Below, piece after piece: positions 6,387-6,430 of a stretch of DNA of 6,430 nt. The DNA is taken from NCBI GenBank assembly GCA_018399455.1, contig JAGYOT010000115.1, positions 1 to 6,430 of the forward strand. Direction: 5' to 3'. Each line of letters starts with the position of its first letter. Positions within the stretch are counted from its first letter, which is position 1. A program made the position numbers and the translations under genes. The notes under the pieces were generated by a model, which saw only the letters and a list, made by a program, of their open reading frames with translations, was not told where the DNA came from and did not search any database. This DNA comes from Desulfobacterales bacterium (GTDB lineage: Bacteria; Desulfobacterota; Desulfobacteria; Desulfobacterales; Desulfosalsimonadaceae).

Positions 6387-6430
6387 ATTGGACCTTCTAA
6401 GTAACTTCGGGAAGTCAGGAGCCAGTAGGC
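6387..6430 (+). other. Downstream spacer with a possible ribosome binding site of a further gene
   Basis: The 44 nt after the protease stop contain AGGAG at 6417-6421, which could serve a gene starting just past the window. In related bacteria a tryptophanyl-tRNA synthetase gene often follows this protease gene, but nothing here shows it. The short inverted repeat ACTTCGGGAAGT at 6404-6415 has too small a loop and no T run, so it does not look like a terminator; the transcription unit probably continues. Confidence 0.35.

Noticed and set aside
1..6430. Mobile element, prophage, toxin-antitoxin or defence genes
   Set aside because: All four confident proteins belong to known housekeeping or pilus families, and no terminal repeats, integrase or transposase motifs were seen.

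Overview
This window looks like a chromosomal housekeeping segment, probably from a Desulfobacterota (delta-proteobacterial) bacterium. That placement is inferred from two things: the long DHH/DHHA1-CBS-CBS-nucleotidyltransferase protein overlapping a small M50 site-2 protease gene, and a nearby PilC plus PilS-type kinase pair. No 16S, tRNA or other phylogenetic marker is present, so the placement rests on gene content and protein style only.

Layout. Left half, minus strand: pilC (2655 to 1447) is followed after 45 nt by a pilS-like membrane histidine kinase gene (1401 to 82). A possible start of a third gene lies 33 nt further on (48 to 1, cut by the window edge). This reads as one type IV pilus operon: an inner-membrane assembly platform protein, then a sensor kinase that would act with a response regulator not seen here. 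The usual ATPase genes pilB and pilT are not in the window.

Centre: 403 nt (2656-3058) with no convincing gene separates the two divergent transcription units. It holds a candidate sigma-70-type promoter facing pilC, a weak candidate promoter facing right, a hairpin followed by a T-rich run, and two short unsupported ORFs.

Right half, plus strand: an 891-codon tRNA nucleotidyltransferase fusion (3059-5734) overlaps by 17 nt a site-2 metalloprotease gene (5718-6386). The last 44 nt hold an AGGAG that could be the ribosome binding site of a further gene. The fusion carries every signature motif of its four domain types. It is probably the A-adding half of a split CCA-adding system, with a CC-adding partner encoded elsewhere; that last point is inference.

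I found no mobile element, CRISPR array, tRNA, rRNA or clearly new system. The best points for a second look are the fused CCA enzyme, the kinase without a PAS linker, the structured divergent intergenic region, the G8 run inside an invariant motif codon block, and the missing Shine-Dalgarno of the large gene.
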